Positions 1-8,616 of a stretch of 64,000 nucleotides of DNA are shown here, piece by piece. The stretch is from contig JBGUBD010000016.1 of assembly GCA_041821185.1 (NCBI GenBank), positions 20,755-84,754 of the forward strand, read 5' to 3'. Below the pieces are notes generated by a model. It had not been told where the DNA came from. It saw only the letters and a program-made list of their open reading frames with translations, and did not search any database. The DNA is from Phycisphaerales bacterium AB-hyl4. Lineage in GTDB: Bacteria > Planctomycetota > Phycisphaerae > Phycisphaerales > Phycisphaeraceae. Position 1 is the stretch's first letter; every line of letters starts with the position of its first letter. A program made the position numbers and the translations under genes.

Positions 1-1
1 G

Positions 2-1621
2 GAGAAGACGCTTCGCCGTCAGCGGCTGCACGAGGCGGAGCAGCGGTTGACGGTTCAGCTTCGCGAGAGCGAGGAGCAGCTTCGACTGCTGGTGGAGAAC
101 GTGCGTGGCTATGCGTTATTCATGCTCGATCCGGACGGCCGTGTTGCGTCGTGGAATCGTGGGGCGGAGCAGATCAAGGGGTACACGGCGAAGGAGATTA
201 TCGGTAACCCGTTTGAGGTCTGTTATACGCCGGAGGCCGTGGCGGACGGGGTGCCGGCGCGGGCGTTGCGTGAAGCGAAGGAGCAGGGGCGGTACGTCGG
301 CGAGAACTGGCTGGTGCGGAAGGATGGCAGCCGATTCTGGGCGAGCATTTCGGTCACGGCGGTTTACGGGGAGGCAGGGGAACTGCGCGGGTTTGTGAAG
401 GTGACGCAGGATCTGACGGACCGCAAGCGGATGGAGGACGAGCTGCGCGAGTTGAACCGGACGCTGGAGGATCGCGTTGCGCTGCGGTCGGCGGAGGCGG
501 AGCAGAAGACGGCGCAGCTACGTCGGCTGCATGCGGAGTTGACGTCGGCGGAGCATCGTGAGCGGAAGCACTTGGCGCGGATGCTGCATGATGGTTTGCA
601 GCAGCTATTGGTGGCGGCGAAGCTGCGGCTGGGGGTGATCGATACGTCAAGCGGCGACTCGGATCAGCATGCGCGTGTGAAGCAAATTGATGAACTGCTG
701 AATCAGGCGGTTGAGGCGTGTCGGTCGCTGACGGCGGAGCTGGTGCCGCCGGTGTTGTATGACCGTGGGCTGGTGGCGGGGCTGCATTGGCTTGCGCGGC
801 ATATGCGAACGCATCATGATTTCAATGTGGCGGTGCAGGCGCAGGATCAGGCGGAGCCGACGCGCGAGGACTTGCGGATCATGTTGTTCGAGGCGGCGCG
901 TGAGCTGGTGTTCAACGCGGTGAAGCATGCGCAGGTGAGCGATGTGGAGGTGGCGTTGTCTTATGATTCGGAAAGTCGGCATACGTGTCTTGAGGTGCGG
1001 GACGAGGGGCCGGGCTTTGATCCGAGCAAGGTGGAGTTGCAGTCGACGACGGACTCGGGCTACGGGCTGTTTAATCTGCGCGAGCGGGTGCAGGCGGTGG
1101 GTGGTGTGTTGAAGATTGACAGCTCGCCGGGGCGGGGGACGCGTGTGACGGTGCGCGTGCCGTTGTCGGTGGGTGAGCGGGAGTTGGGTGAGCAGCCGAG
1201 GCTGGCGTCGGCTTCGGCGGGGTCGCGGTCGGCGTCGAACGGCGAAGCGGCGATCCGGGTGCTGCTGGCAGACGATCACAAGGCGATGCGTGACGGGATT
1301 GCGAGCCTGCTTGCAGGCGAGGCGGGGATGACGGTGGTGGGCGAGGCGGCGGATGGGAAGCAGGTGTTGGACTTGGCGCAACAGCTTCGGCCGAACGTGG
1401 TGGTGATGGACGTGACGATGCCGGAGGTGGATGGGGTGGAGGCGACGCGGCGTATTCGTCAGACGATGCCTGGCGTGGGGGTGGTGGGGTTGTCGATGCA
1501 CAACGACCCGAGCGTGAGGGCGGCGATGACAGAGGCGGGAGCGTCGGTTTACCTGAGCAAGGATGGGCCGTTGGACGAGATGGTGGACGCGATTCGTGCT
1601 TGCGCGGCGTCGATTGGGTGA
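2..1621 (+). CDS. Hybrid sensor histidine kinase with fused receiver domain (5' end missing)
   Basis: This reading frame is open to the left edge, so the N-terminus lies outside the window; the first in-frame start-like codon is a TTG at 47, inside an apparent coiled coil. Visible order is a PAS domain (about residues 20-140), a second coiled coil, a HisKA_3-type dimerisation helix with the phospho-acceptor in RMLHDGLQQ, an HATPase domain (NAVKHAQ N-box, DEGPGFD, GYGLFNLRERV) and a C-terminal receiver with the acceptor Asp in VVVMDVTMP. The HisKA_3 class normally phosphorylates NarL/LuxR-type regulators. Here the receiver is fused and has no DNA-binding domain, so output probably passes to another protein. 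It has no obvious partner downstream, because the next operon is iron uptake. The sensed signal is unknown. Confidence 0.9.
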   Translation, partial: EKTLRRQRLHEAEQRLTVQLRESEEQLRLLVENVRGYALFMLDPDGRVASWNRGAEQIKGYTAKEIIGNPFEVCYTPEAVADGVPARALREAKEQGRYVGENWLVRKDGSRFWASISVTAVYGEAGELRGFVKVTQDLTDRKRMEDELRELNRTLEDRVALRSAEAEQKTAQLRRLHAELTSAEHRERKHLARMLHDGLQQLLVAAKLRLGVIDTSSGDSDQHARVKQIDELLNQAVEACRSLTAELVPPVLYDRGLVAGLHWLARHMRTHHDFNVAVQAQDQAEPTREDLRIMLFEAARELVFNAVKHAQVSDVEVALSYDSESRHTCLEVRDEGPGFDPSKVELQSTTDSGYGLFNLRERVQAVGGVLKIDSSPGRGTRVTVRVPLSVGERELGEQPRLASASAGSRSASNGEAAIRVLLADDHKAMRDGIASLLAGEAGMTVVGEAADGKQVLDLAQQLRPNVVVMDVTMPEVDGVEATRRIRQTMPGVGVVGLSMHNDPSVRAAMTEAGASVYLSKDGPLDEMVDAIRACAASIG

Positions 1622-1715
1622 GGATGGGGTGGGCATGTCTTTGGCGGTTCTTTGGGCAGCCGGACGAGTGGCGGTCGCGAGCTTTGGGCGGTGCGGCTGA
1701 TCCGCGGCCGGGGCA

Positions 1716-1742
1716 GCGCGGTGCAAGCACCGCGGCTAAATG
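1716..1742 (+). repeat. Palindromic repeat, CGCGGCTAAATG-tailed family, copy 1
   Basis: The hairpin CGCGGTGC, loop AA, GCACCGCG is followed by GCTAAATG. The same 27 nt recur at 22557-22583 with one base changed in the loop, and partial copies occur near 15341 and 45963. It follows the kinase gene by about 95 nt and has no U-tract, so it is probably a dispersed repeat rather than an intrinsic terminator. Confidence 0.7.
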
Positions 1743-1824
1743 GGCACATGAATTGAAGGAAAGCCTTGTGGTCATCGTTGGCCGGGGCGTGAGTTGACAG
1801 GCTTGCGGGGGGTAACTATTTTCC

Positions 1825-1852
1825 TTGTATCGTTGAGACTGTGTCTCATAAT
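1825..1852 (+). promoter_or_regulatory. Candidate sigma70-type promoter of the iron-uptake operon
   Basis: A TTGTAT -35 (1825-1830) and a CATAAT -10 (1847-1852) are separated by 16 nt. The palindrome at 1834-1848 lies in the spacer and touches the -10, which is a good position for repression. The predicted leader to the ATG at 1991 is about 130 nt and contains the G-tract run. The call rests on sequence match only. Confidence 0.45.
1834..1848. promoter_or_regulatory. Fur-like operator candidate (TGAGAC-TGT-GTCTCA)
   Basis: A perfect 6-bp inverted repeat with a 3-nt centre lies between the -35 and -10 of the receptor operon. The half site TTGAGAC resembles Fur-family half sites. A Fur-type repressor would fit a ferric-siderophore or citrate receptor plus TonB system, but the regulator gene is not in the window. 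Confidence 0.45.
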
Positions 1853-1922
1853 CGTGTATCAGGCGTACGCCGGGATGAGCGATTGGGTGACCTTTCGCTT
1901 GCCGTTGCCTGGCTCCATCGGC

Positions 1923-1950
1923 GGGGCGGGGCGGGGCGTGGGGCGTGGGG
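1923..1950 (+). promoter_or_regulatory. Canonical G-quadruplex motif in the operon leader
   Basis: Five GGGG runs at 1923-1926, 1928-1931, 1933-1936, 1940-1943 and 1947-1950 are separated by loops of 1 or 3 nt on the sense strand. This satisfies the strict quadruplex pattern with very short loops. It lies about 40 nt upstream of the receptor start codon and could affect translation or transcription. No function is shown by the sequence alone. Confidence 0.55.
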
Positions 1951-1990
1951 CGTGCGTGTGCAACATTTTCCCTTGAGGGAGGTTTTCGTC

Positions 1991-4414
1991 ATGGATTGTC
2001 GTCAGATGTTGGCATGGTGTGGCAGTCGCGGCGGGGGGGCCGGGCTGGCGGCCGGGGTGGTGCTGGCGTGGGCCGGCGTGGTGATGGCGGAGGAAGAGGC
2101 GGGCGTGGATGGGCCGGCCGAGCCGACGTTGACGGTGGAGGCGACGCCGGGTGAGGCGGAGGCAGATGCCCCGCCGACGGTGAATGGTGAGGCGAATGGT
2201 CAGGCGGACGGCGAGGCGGTGGTCGAGACGGGCTCGGCGTTTCGCTTGCCGGGGCTGACGGTGATCGGCACGCGTGAGGCGGAGTTCGCGCTGCCGGGCG
2301 CGGGGTCGTTTCTCGATGTGGATGACATCCGCACGCAGAACTACGACGACATCAACCGCGTGCTCCGCAAGGTGCCCGGCGTGTACGTGCGTGAAGAGGA
2401 CGGCTTCGGGTTGATGCCCAACATCAGCCTCCGCGGCGCGGACATGGGGCGAACGAGCAAGGTGACGCTGATGGAAGACGGCGTGCTGGCGGCGCCTGCG
2501 CCGTATTCAGCACCGGCGGCGTATTACAGCCCGACCGTCGGTCGAATGGAGGGCGTCGAGGTGCTCAAGGGGTCGAGCCAGGTGCGCTACGGCCCGCACA
2601 CGACCGGCGGTGTGGTCAACTACCTTTCGACCAGCATCCCCAGCGAACGGCGCGGCTACACCCGCACGAGCTATGGCACGGACAACGACATCCGCGTGTT
2701 TACGCACTACGGCGACACGTTCGATACGGACATGGGCCGATTCGGCTTGCTGCTGGAGGGTTACTTCCGTTCGAACGATGGCTTTCAGCGTATTGATGCG
2801 ACGCCTGACTTCCGCGACCGCGGGCGGACCGGGTTTACGAAGATCGAGCCGATGCTGAAGCTGTCGTGGGAGCCGGATGGGGATATTTATCAGCAGTTCG
2901 AGTTCAAGGCGGGCTATACCGACCTTGATGCGGACATCAGTTATCTCGGTTTGACGCGGGCGGATTTTCGCAGCGACCCGCATCGGCGTTATGCCGCGTC
3001 GCGGTTTGACCGGATTCAGACCGAGCAGTGGCGAACGCATGTGAGGCATTACATTGAGCCGAGCGAGAGCTTCAACCTGACGAGTACGGTTTATTACAAC
3101 GAGTTTGACCGCAACTGGTCGAAGCTGCACGACCTGCAGGGCGCGTATACGTACGACGACGGTACGGTAGTGAACAACCCGAGCCTGGCGGCGGCGCTGG
3201 CGGGTGGGGGGACGGCCCTCGATGCCCTGCGTGGCAATGGGGCGGGCACGTTGCGGTATCGGGACAACAAGCGCAGCTATTACTCGTGGGGCGCGGAGTC
3301 GATCGGCGAGTTTCTGTTTGAGACCGGCGGACTGGATCATCGGCTGGCGGTGGGCGTGCGGTATCACGAAGACCGCGTGCGGCGGTTCCAGCATGACACG
3401 GTCTACACGCAGAACGCGGACGGCGTGTTTGTCGGCCGAGCGGCGGGCGCGCCGGGGAGCCAGGACAACCGCCGGGCGGACACGCAGGCGATCGCGGTGT
3501 TTGTGCAGGATGAGATGAGCTTCGGCGACTGGACGGTGACGCCGGGCATTCGGTACGAGCACTTGCGGCAGTCGTTTGAGAACTTCAACACCGGCGATAG
3601 CGGGTCGGGCAACCTCGACCTGGTCGCCGGCGGGGTTGGGGTGACGTACGACTTTACCGATGAGTGGATGGCGTTCGGCGGAGCGTATGTGGGCTTTTCG
3701 CCGCCCGAGCCGCAGTCGCGAATCACGCAGGGCGTCAAGGAAGAGACGAGCCTGGGGACGGAACTGGGCTTGCGATATCAGCACGACAGCGGCGCGTTTC
3801 GCGCTCAGAGCACGTACTTCTTTACGCAGTTCGATGATCTGCTGGTGCGGGACTATGTCGGGGCCGGCGGCGGCGCGGGCGATGAGTCGGTCGGGCGCAT
3901 CCGCACGCATGGCATTGAGTTGTCACTGGAGTATGACGCGGGCATCGCCAACGGCTGGGGCTTCCGCAACCCGTACTACGTGGCGGCGACGTGGACGCGA
4001 GCCCGGCTGGCGAGCGATACGGGGTCGGCGAATCCGGAGTCGATCTTCAGCGGCGGGCAGCGCGGCAATCGCGTGCCTTACGTGCCGGAGTGGGCGATCA
4101 CGCTGGGCACGGGGATCGAGTTCGAGAAGTTCGGCTTCTTCATCAATGGCATCTATGTGGACGAAACGTACACCACGGCGAGCAACACGCGACAGCAGGT
4201 GAATGTCGACGGCGAGCCGGACGCACGGTTCGGCACGACGGATTCGCATTTCCTGCTGGACCTGTCGGCTCACTACTGGGTGACGGAGAACGCGAAGCTG
4301 TTCGCAGGCGTGCAGAACGCGCTGGACCGCGAGTATGTGGCGTCGCGTCATCCGCATGGCGCTCGGTCTGGCGCGGCGATGTTCGCCTACATGGGTGTCG
4401 AGGTGAACTGGTGA
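1991..4414 (+). CDS. fecA: TonB-dependent outer-membrane receptor, FecA-like (ferric citrate/siderophore type)
   Basis: This 807-residue protein has an N-terminal signal region ending near VMA-EEEA and an acidic Pro/Glu-rich linker. The plug domain includes VLRKVPGVYVREEDGFG, NISLRGADMGR and VLKGSSQVRYGPHTTGGVVN, matching the FecA-type (COG4772) plug. The long C-terminal beta-barrel ends in an aromatic residue (VEVNW), as outer-membrane barrels do. The start at 1991 is chosen for its ribosome binding site and signal peptide. It lacks the N-terminal signalling domain used by E. coli FecA for FecR contact. It opens an operon encoding its own energising complex, with the next gene overlapping its stop. 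The substrate is inferred to be a ferric complex and is not proven. Confidence 0.88.
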   Translation: MDCRQMLAWCGSRGGGAGLAAGVVLAWAGVVMAEEEAGVDGPAEPTLTVEATPGEAEADAPPTVNGEANGQADGEAVVETGSAFRLPGLTVIGTREAEFALPGAGSFLDVDDIRTQNYDDINRVLRKVPGVYVREEDGFGLMPNISLRGADMGRTSKVTLMEDGVLAAPAPYSAPAAYYSPTVGRMEGVEVLKGSSQVRYGPHTTGGVVNYLSTSIPSERRGYTRTSYGTDNDIRVFTHYGDTFDTDMGRFGLLLEGYFRSNDGFQRIDATPDFRDRGRTGFTKIEPMLKLSWEPDGDIYQQFEFKAGYTDLDADISYLGLTRADFRSDPHRRYAASRFDRIQTEQWRTHVRHYIEPSESFNLTSTVYYNEFDRNWSKLHDLQGAYTYDDGTVVNNPSLAAALAGGGTALDALRGNGAGTLRYRDNKRSYYSWGAESIGEFLFETGGLDHRLAVGVRYHEDRVRRFQHDTVYTQNADGVFVGRAAGAPGSQDNRRADTQAIAVFVQDEMSFGDWTVTPGIRYEHLRQSFENFNTGDSGSGNLDLVAGGVGVTYDFTDEWMAFGGAYVGFSPPEPQSRITQGVKEETSLGTELGLRYQHDSGAFRAQSTYFFTQFDDLLVRDYVGAGGGAGDESVGRIRTHGIELSLEYDAGIANGWGFRNPYYVAATWTRARLASDTGSANPESIFSGGQRGNRVPYVPEWAITLGTGIEFEKFGFFINGIYVDETYTTASNTRQQVNVDGEPDARFGTTDSHFLLDLSAHYWVTENAKLFAGVQNALDREYVASRHPHGARSGAAMFAYMGVEVNW

Positions 4415-5262
4415 CACGACGTCAATACTGGCATGGAAGGCGGGGCGGTGCGGCCGGGCTGGGGCGGTGTGCTGCTGTGGTGCTCGGGTTGAGCCTGGCG
4501 TGGCAGCCGATGGCGGTTGCGATGGCGGACGATGCGGACGCGGTGGCGCGACGGATTGCCGAGCGGGTCGCCGAGCTTGAGTCGCTGCGAGCCGAGGCGC
4601 GGGCGGAGCGGTCGCAGCGGGCGGGCGAACGCGACGCGCTGGCGGAGCAGGTCGACCGGTTGCAACATGATCTGCGGACGGCCGAGGCGGAAGTGGGCGA
4701 GCTGAATGATGAGCTTGAGCAGTTGCGCGAGCAGCGGGTCGGAGTGGATGACGAACGCGCGGCGCTGGCGGATGCGCTGGATACGCTTACCGGGACGGTG
4801 AGCGCGTCGGCGTCGGCGTTGGAGGCGGCGATCGCGAACGGCGTGCCGAGCGGTCGTGAGCCGAGGCGGGCAGCGGTGCAGCGGGTCAGTGAAGCGCTGG
4901 GTGATGTGGATGCGAGCGCGACGCAGCGGATCGACGCGCTGGCGACGTTTGTCGACTTCGCAAGCGAAGAGCTGCAACGGGTGGACCAGCGCGAGCTGCG
5001 CAACGAGCGGGTCGCGGTGGGGGATCGGCAAATGCATGCGTTTATCTATCGGCTGGGCCTGGTGACGGAAGGGTTCGTCAGCGAGGACGGCTCGGCGGTG
5101 GGCGTGTTCGACCCAGGCGCGGGCGACTGGCGGCTCGATGTGTCTGGCGAGGCGGAGCGGTTGCAGGCGGTGATCGACACGATGCGCGAACGGCAGCCGC
5201 CTGCGATCCTCGCGGTGCCGATCATCGCGGACCTTGAAACGGAACAGGCAGGTGACTCTTGA
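4411..5262 (+). CDS. DUF3450 periplasmic coiled-coil protein of the TonB/Exb operon
   Basis: The start is GTG at 4411, overlapping the receptor stop (GTGA), and it gives a signal peptide ending near AVAMA-DDAD. The 283-residue product has a long Glu/Arg-rich coiled coil (about residues 30-130) followed by a compact C-terminal part with DRQMHAFIYRLG and DGSAVGVFDPG. DUF3450 proteins are regularly encoded beside TtpC/ExbB/ExbD/TonB in marine proteobacterial TonB systems and are thought to act in the periplasm with that complex. Its C-terminal module resembles the periplasmic part of the next protein, which suggests parallel architecture. The biochemical role is unknown. Confidence 0.82.
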   Translation: MTRRQYWHGRRGGAAGLGRCAAVVLGLSLAWQPMAVAMADDADAVARRIAERVAELESLRAEARAERSQRAGERDALAEQVDRLQHDLRTAEAEVGELNDELEQLREQRVGVDDERAALADALDTLTGTVSASASALEAAIANGVPSGREPRRAAVQRVSEALGDVDASATQRIDALATFVDFASEELQRVDQRELRNERVAVGDRQMHAFIYRLGLVTEGFVSEDGSAVGVFDPGAGDWRLDVSGEAERLQAVIDTMRERQPPAILAVPIIADLETEQAGDS

Positions 5263-6839
5263 TCGGCTTGCGTGGCGATGTGCGTGGCGGAGCGTGGCGG
5301 TCGGCGGTGCTGATATGCGCGGCGGCGGGGTGGCTGCTGTGCGGTGCGGCGACGGCGATCGCGGCGGATGCGGACACGTTGCGGAACAGGCTTGCGGCGA
5401 TTGAAGCGGAGATCGAATCGCTTGAGCAGCAGCGCGATGAGGCAGCGCAGACGTGGGAGCGCGACCAGTCGGCGTTGCAGTCGCAGCGGCGAGAGCTGGC
5501 GGCGCGGTTGCTCGATGCGAGCTTCGACCGCGTGCAGCTTGAGCAGTCGCGCGGCAGGGTCGAGCGCGAGCTGCGGCAGGGTCGCGACGAGGTGGCGACG
5601 CTGGCGGACGGGCTTGAGGGCCTGATGCGTCGGCTGACCGGGGTGGCGGAGCGGATTGATCTGCATTTGGCCGAGTCGCCGGACCGCGAGACGTTCGAGG
5701 CGACGTCGGCGGATGATATTCGATTGCTGAACGAAGGCGACTGGCGCGAGCGGGCAGAGCGCGCGTCGCGATGGGTGACGCGGTTCGAGCAGTTGCATCG
5801 GCGAGCGGGGCAGGTGCGGGTGACGCGAACCGAAGTGCACACCGCGGACGGCTCGCGCGAGGCGGTTGAACTGCTGAGCGTGGGGCGGGTGGCGTATGCG
5901 TATCGCACGGTGGATGGCGGTCGGCTGGGCATGGCGGTGGCGAGCCCGGCTGAGGCGACGGGCTACCGGTGGGTCGAGTCGATCCATCGGAACCGCAAAC
6001 GGCAGCTCGCGGCGGTGTTTGATGATGCGGCGGCGGGCGGCTCAGCGGGCGCAGCGGTGGCCGGCGCGGTGCATCGGCTGCCGATGGATGTGACCGGGCA
6101 GGTGCGGGCCGAGACGGCGTTACAGGAGACGGGGCTGCAGGCGACGGTGCTCGCGGGCGGGCTGGTGATGATCCCGCTGGGGCTGGTGGCGTTGCTGGCG
6201 GTGTTGTTGATCGTCGAGCGATGGTTCACCTTGCATCGCGCGGGCCGAGGCGGCGACGGGCTGGCGGCGGCGGTGTTCGAGGCGTACGAGCGCGGCGATG
6301 CTGACGCGGCGGTGCGGCGATGCCAAGCGAGCGACGGCGTGGTGGCGCGGGTGCTGCTTGCGTGTCTGAGTCGGCGCGAGCAGGGGCAGCATGCGATGGA
6401 GGATGGCATACAGGCGCAGTTGCTGCACGAAGCGCCGCGGCTGGAGCGGTTTCTCGCGGGCATTGCGGTGCTGGGTGCGGTGTCGCCGTTGCTGGGATTG
6501 CTGGGCACGGTGACGGGGATCATTCAGACGTTCGAGGTGATTACGACGTTTGGCAATGTGCAGCCGGGCGCGATGGCGGGCGGGATTTCGGAAGCGTTGA
6601 TCACGACGGCGGCGGGGCTGGTGATTGCGATTCCGATTCTGCTGTTGCACAGCGCGCTCAGTGGCAAGTCGGACCGGATCATCAGTGATGCGGAGAAACA
6701 TGCCGCGACGATGTTGAACCTTTCGCAGGCGCGCAGCGGCGAAGTCGCGGGTGCGGTGGCGGTTGAGGCGGCGTCGAAGGTGAAGGTGGAACCGAAGTCG
6801 AAGCCGAAGGCGGCGCAGGAACAGGGCAGCGAAGCGTGA
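5259..6839 (+). CDS. TtpC-like MotA/TolQ/ExbB proton-channel protein with long periplasmic domain
   Basis: The start is TTG at 5259, overlapping the DUF3450 stop; a GTG shortly downstream is an alternative. The 526-residue protein has a signal peptide, a periplasmic coiled coil (about residues 35-110), a DUF3450-like segment (SVGRVAYAYRTVDGG), then three membrane segments beginning near residue 295, including GAVSPLLGLLGTVTGI, the ExbB/TolQ signature. The C-terminal tail is Lys/Ala-rich and cytoplasmic. Proteins of this architecture are TtpC, the fourth component required by TonB2-type systems in Vibrio. It is followed directly by a short ExbB, so the operon has two channel subunits. Confidence 0.85.
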   Translation: MIGLRGDVRGGAWRSAVLICAAAGWLLCGAATAIAADADTLRNRLAAIEAEIESLEQQRDEAAQTWERDQSALQSQRRELAARLLDASFDRVQLEQSRGRVERELRQGRDEVATLADGLEGLMRRLTGVAERIDLHLAESPDRETFEATSADDIRLLNEGDWRERAERASRWVTRFEQLHRRAGQVRVTRTEVHTADGSREAVELLSVGRVAYAYRTVDGGRLGMAVASPAEATGYRWVESIHRNRKRQLAAVFDDAAAGGSAGAAVAGAVHRLPMDVTGQVRAETALQETGLQATVLAGGLVMIPLGLVALLAVLLIVERWFTLHRAGRGGDGLAAAVFEAYERGDADAAVRRCQASDGVVARVLLACLSRREQGQHAMEDGIQAQLLHEAPRLERFLAGIAVLGAVSPLLGLLGTVTGIIQTFEVITTFGNVQPGAMAGGISEALITTAAGLVIAIPILLLHSALSGKSDRIISDAEKHAATMLNLSQARSGEVAGAVAVEAASKVKVEPKSKPKAAQEQGSEA

Positions 6840-7438
6840 CGAGCGTGCTTGTTCAAGGCGGCTGGGTGATGGTGGCGATTGTGGCGTTGTCGCTGATCGC
6901 GTGGGCGGTGATGGCGTGGAAGTGGTTGACGTTGCGCGACGAGTCGCCGGGCGATCTGGATTGGGCGGAGCAGGCGGTGGCGCTGGCGCGTCGGAACGAG
7001 TCGGCGAAGGCGAGCCTGCTTTGTGACGAACGGTCGGGTTGTCTGGCGCGGGTAATGCGGTCGGCGCTCACGATACGCGAGCCGAGCAGGGCGTACTTTG
7101 AGAAGTATCTTCAGCCGTTGCTGGACAGCGAGTCGGTGCGGATTCATCGGGGGTTGATGTTCGTGCAGACGCTGGGGGCGGTCGCGCCGCTGCTGGGTTT
7201 GCTGGGCACGGTGATCGGGATGGTGCGAACGTTCGCGTCGGTGACGGCGACAGGCATGCCGGAGACCGAGGGCATGGCGGCGGGCGTGTCGCAGGCGCTG
7301 GTGACGACGCAGGCGGGGCTGGTGGTGGGGTTGGCGATCATGCTGGTGCATGGCTACCTGGCGTCGCGGGCGCGGCGGTGCATCGACACGGCGGAACTGT
7401 ATGCGAAGAAGGTGGAGACGGCGGTGCTGCATGATTAG
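6836..7438 (+). CDS. exbB: ExbB-type biopolymer transport proton-channel subunit
   Basis: The GTG start at 6836 overlaps the preceding stop by 4 nt. The 200-residue protein has three membrane segments: the N-terminal GGWVMVAIVALSLIAWAVM, then LGAVAPLLGLLGTVIGMV, the MotA/TolQ/ExbB signature, and ALVTTQAGLVVGLAIMLVH. With ExbD it forms the inner-membrane channel that converts proton motive force into TonB movement. The length is typical of compact TonB2-system ExbB. It is followed by a 51-nt gap before ExbD, the only real gap in this operon. Confidence 0.9.
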   Translation: MTSVLVQGGWVMVAIVALSLIAWAVMAWKWLTLRDESPGDLDWAEQAVALARRNESAKASLLCDERSGCLARVMRSALTIREPSRAYFEKYLQPLLDSESVRIHRGLMFVQTLGAVAPLLGLLGTVIGMVRTFASVTATGMPETEGMAAGVSQALVTTQAGLVVGLAIMLVHGYLASRARRCIDTAELYAKKVETAVLHD

Positions 7439-7489
7439 CGGGTTTGATGTGGGTTTGCGTTCGGTTTTTGAAGTGTGAAGGGTGTTGCC

Positions 7490-7912
7490 ATGTTTCAATC
7501 GATGACGAGACAGAAGCGGCGGTCGCGGGCGTTGCCTGCGATCAATATTGCGCCGTTGATTGACATGGTTTTCATTTTGTTGATTTTCTTTCTGGTGACG
7601 ACGACGTTCGTGCGTGATCGGGGGGTGGAGATCACTCGGCCGGAGGCGAGTGTGACGCGGGTGGTGGAGCCGATGGCGATGCGGGTGAGCGTGACGGCGA
7701 GCGGGGCGATTTATGCAGACGGTCGCGAGGTGGATGTGAATCAGTTGCGTGATCGGGTGGCGGTGTTTGGTCGTCAGAGCGATCGGCCGAGCGTTGTGAT
7801 CGTGCCGGACGAGCAGACGCCTTCGGGTCGGTTGGTGGAGGTGCTGGACACGGTGCGAGCGGCGGGGGTGGACGATGTGGCGGTGGCGACGCGGGAGCGA
7901 CGCGGACGATGA
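7490..7912 (+). CDS. exbD: ExbD-type biopolymer transport protein
   Basis: The 140-residue protein has one membrane helix containing PLIDMVFILLIFFLV, with the conserved proton-carrying Asp at residue 25, as in E. coli ExbD. A periplasmic ExbD/TolR domain follows. I prefer ATG 7490 over GTG 7475 because AAGGG lies 7 nt upstream and because it places the Asp at the family position. The gene overlaps tonB by 4 nt (ATGA). It pairs with the ExbB encoded just upstream. Confidence 0.92.
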   Translation: MFQSMTRQKRRSRALPAINIAPLIDMVFILLIFFLVTTTFVRDRGVEITRPEASVTRVVEPMAMRVSVTASGAIYADGREVDVNQLRDRVAVFGRQSDRPSVVIVPDEQTPSGRLVEVLDTVRAAGVDDVAVATRERRGR

Positions 7913-8616
7913 GCGACAGTCGGTGGACATCGCGGACCGTTCGGCGGGTGTTGTTCGCGGGTGGTGCGACGGTGGTGGTTAATGCGCTGTTGTTGTTGAG
8001 CCTGGAGTTGATCAATCGGCCGACGCCTGCGGTGGTGGAGGAAGGGGCGTTGTCGCGTGTGCGGTTGGCGGCGTTGCCTGAGCCGGTGGTGGAGGCGGAA
8101 GAGCCGGAGGATGAGCCGGAGCCGATGGAGGATGAGGTGTTTGAGGAGCCGACGGTTGATGTGGACTTGCCGCAGCCGACGGTTGAGCCGTTGGACTTGC
8201 CGACGCCGTCGCTGGATGTGACGGTGCGTGTGCCGCCGAGCGTTGTGCGGGATGTGCCGACGTCGGTGGATGCGACGGAGGTTGTGCCGCGGCCGAGCGA
8301 GCCTGCGGCGGCGCGGCGGGGGCCGATGCGTGAGGGGGAGGTGGATGTCGGGCCGAGGCCGATCCGCAATCCGCAGCCGCCTTACCCGCCGGCGGCGCAG
8401 CGGCGTGGGGTGGAGGGGTATGTGGTGGCCCAACTGCTTGTTGATACGAGCGGGCAGGTGCGTGAGGTGCGGGTGACGGATCGACGGGGGCCGCCTTCGT
8501 TTGAGCGGGCGGTGATGGAGACGTTGCAGGGCGAGTGGTCGTTTGAGCCTGGCGAGCATGAGGGGCGGGCGGTGGCGACGTGGACGAGTGTGCGGATTGA
8601 TTTCAGGATCCAATGA
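7909..8616 (+). CDS. tonB: TonB energy-transducing protein
   Basis: The 235-residue protein has a short cytoplasmic N-terminus, one membrane anchor (FAGGATVVVNALLLLSLEL), an acidic Pro/Glu-rich periplasmic spacer (about residues 45-130) and a C-terminal TonB domain with PQPPYPPAAQRRGVEGYV, VDTSGQVREVRV and WSFEPG. TonB spans the periplasm to contact the TonB box of outer-membrane receptors, here presumably the FecA-like receptor at the head of the operon. The start overlaps the exbD stop and the stop overlaps the next start, so translation is coupled. Confidence 0.92.
   Translation: MSDSRWTSRTVRRVLFAGGATVVVNALLLLSLELINRPTPAVVEEGALSRVRLAALPEPVVEAEEPEDEPEPMEDEVFEEPTVDVDLPQPTVEPLDLPTPSLDVTVRVPPSVVRDVPTSVDATEVVPRPSEPAAARRGPMREGEVDVGPRPIRNPQPPYPPAAQRRGVEGYVVAQLLVDTSGQVREVRVTDRRGPPSFERAVMETLQGEWSFEPGEHEGRAVATWTSVRIDFRIQ

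Larger units (their letters stand above)
1622..1990. other. Intergenic region upstream of the iron-uptake operon
   Basis: This 369-bp gap holds no convincing gene. In order it contains a GC-rich palindromic repeat ending in GCGGCTAAATG (1716-1742), a candidate promoter with an embedded palindrome (1825-1852), a run of five G4 tracts (1923-1950) and a good ribosome binding site (GAGGGAGG-like, about 1975-1983) ahead of the receptor ATG at 1991. The receptor frame is open upstream to 1841, but the signal peptide and ribosome binding site place the start at 1991. Confidence 0.6.

Noticed and set aside
647-1726. Long minus-strand open frame opposite the histidine kinase, and many similar long frames opposite or beside other genes
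   Set aside because: High GC leaves antisense frames open. The products are Arg/His/Pro-rich with no domain, while the sense frames show clear family motifs.
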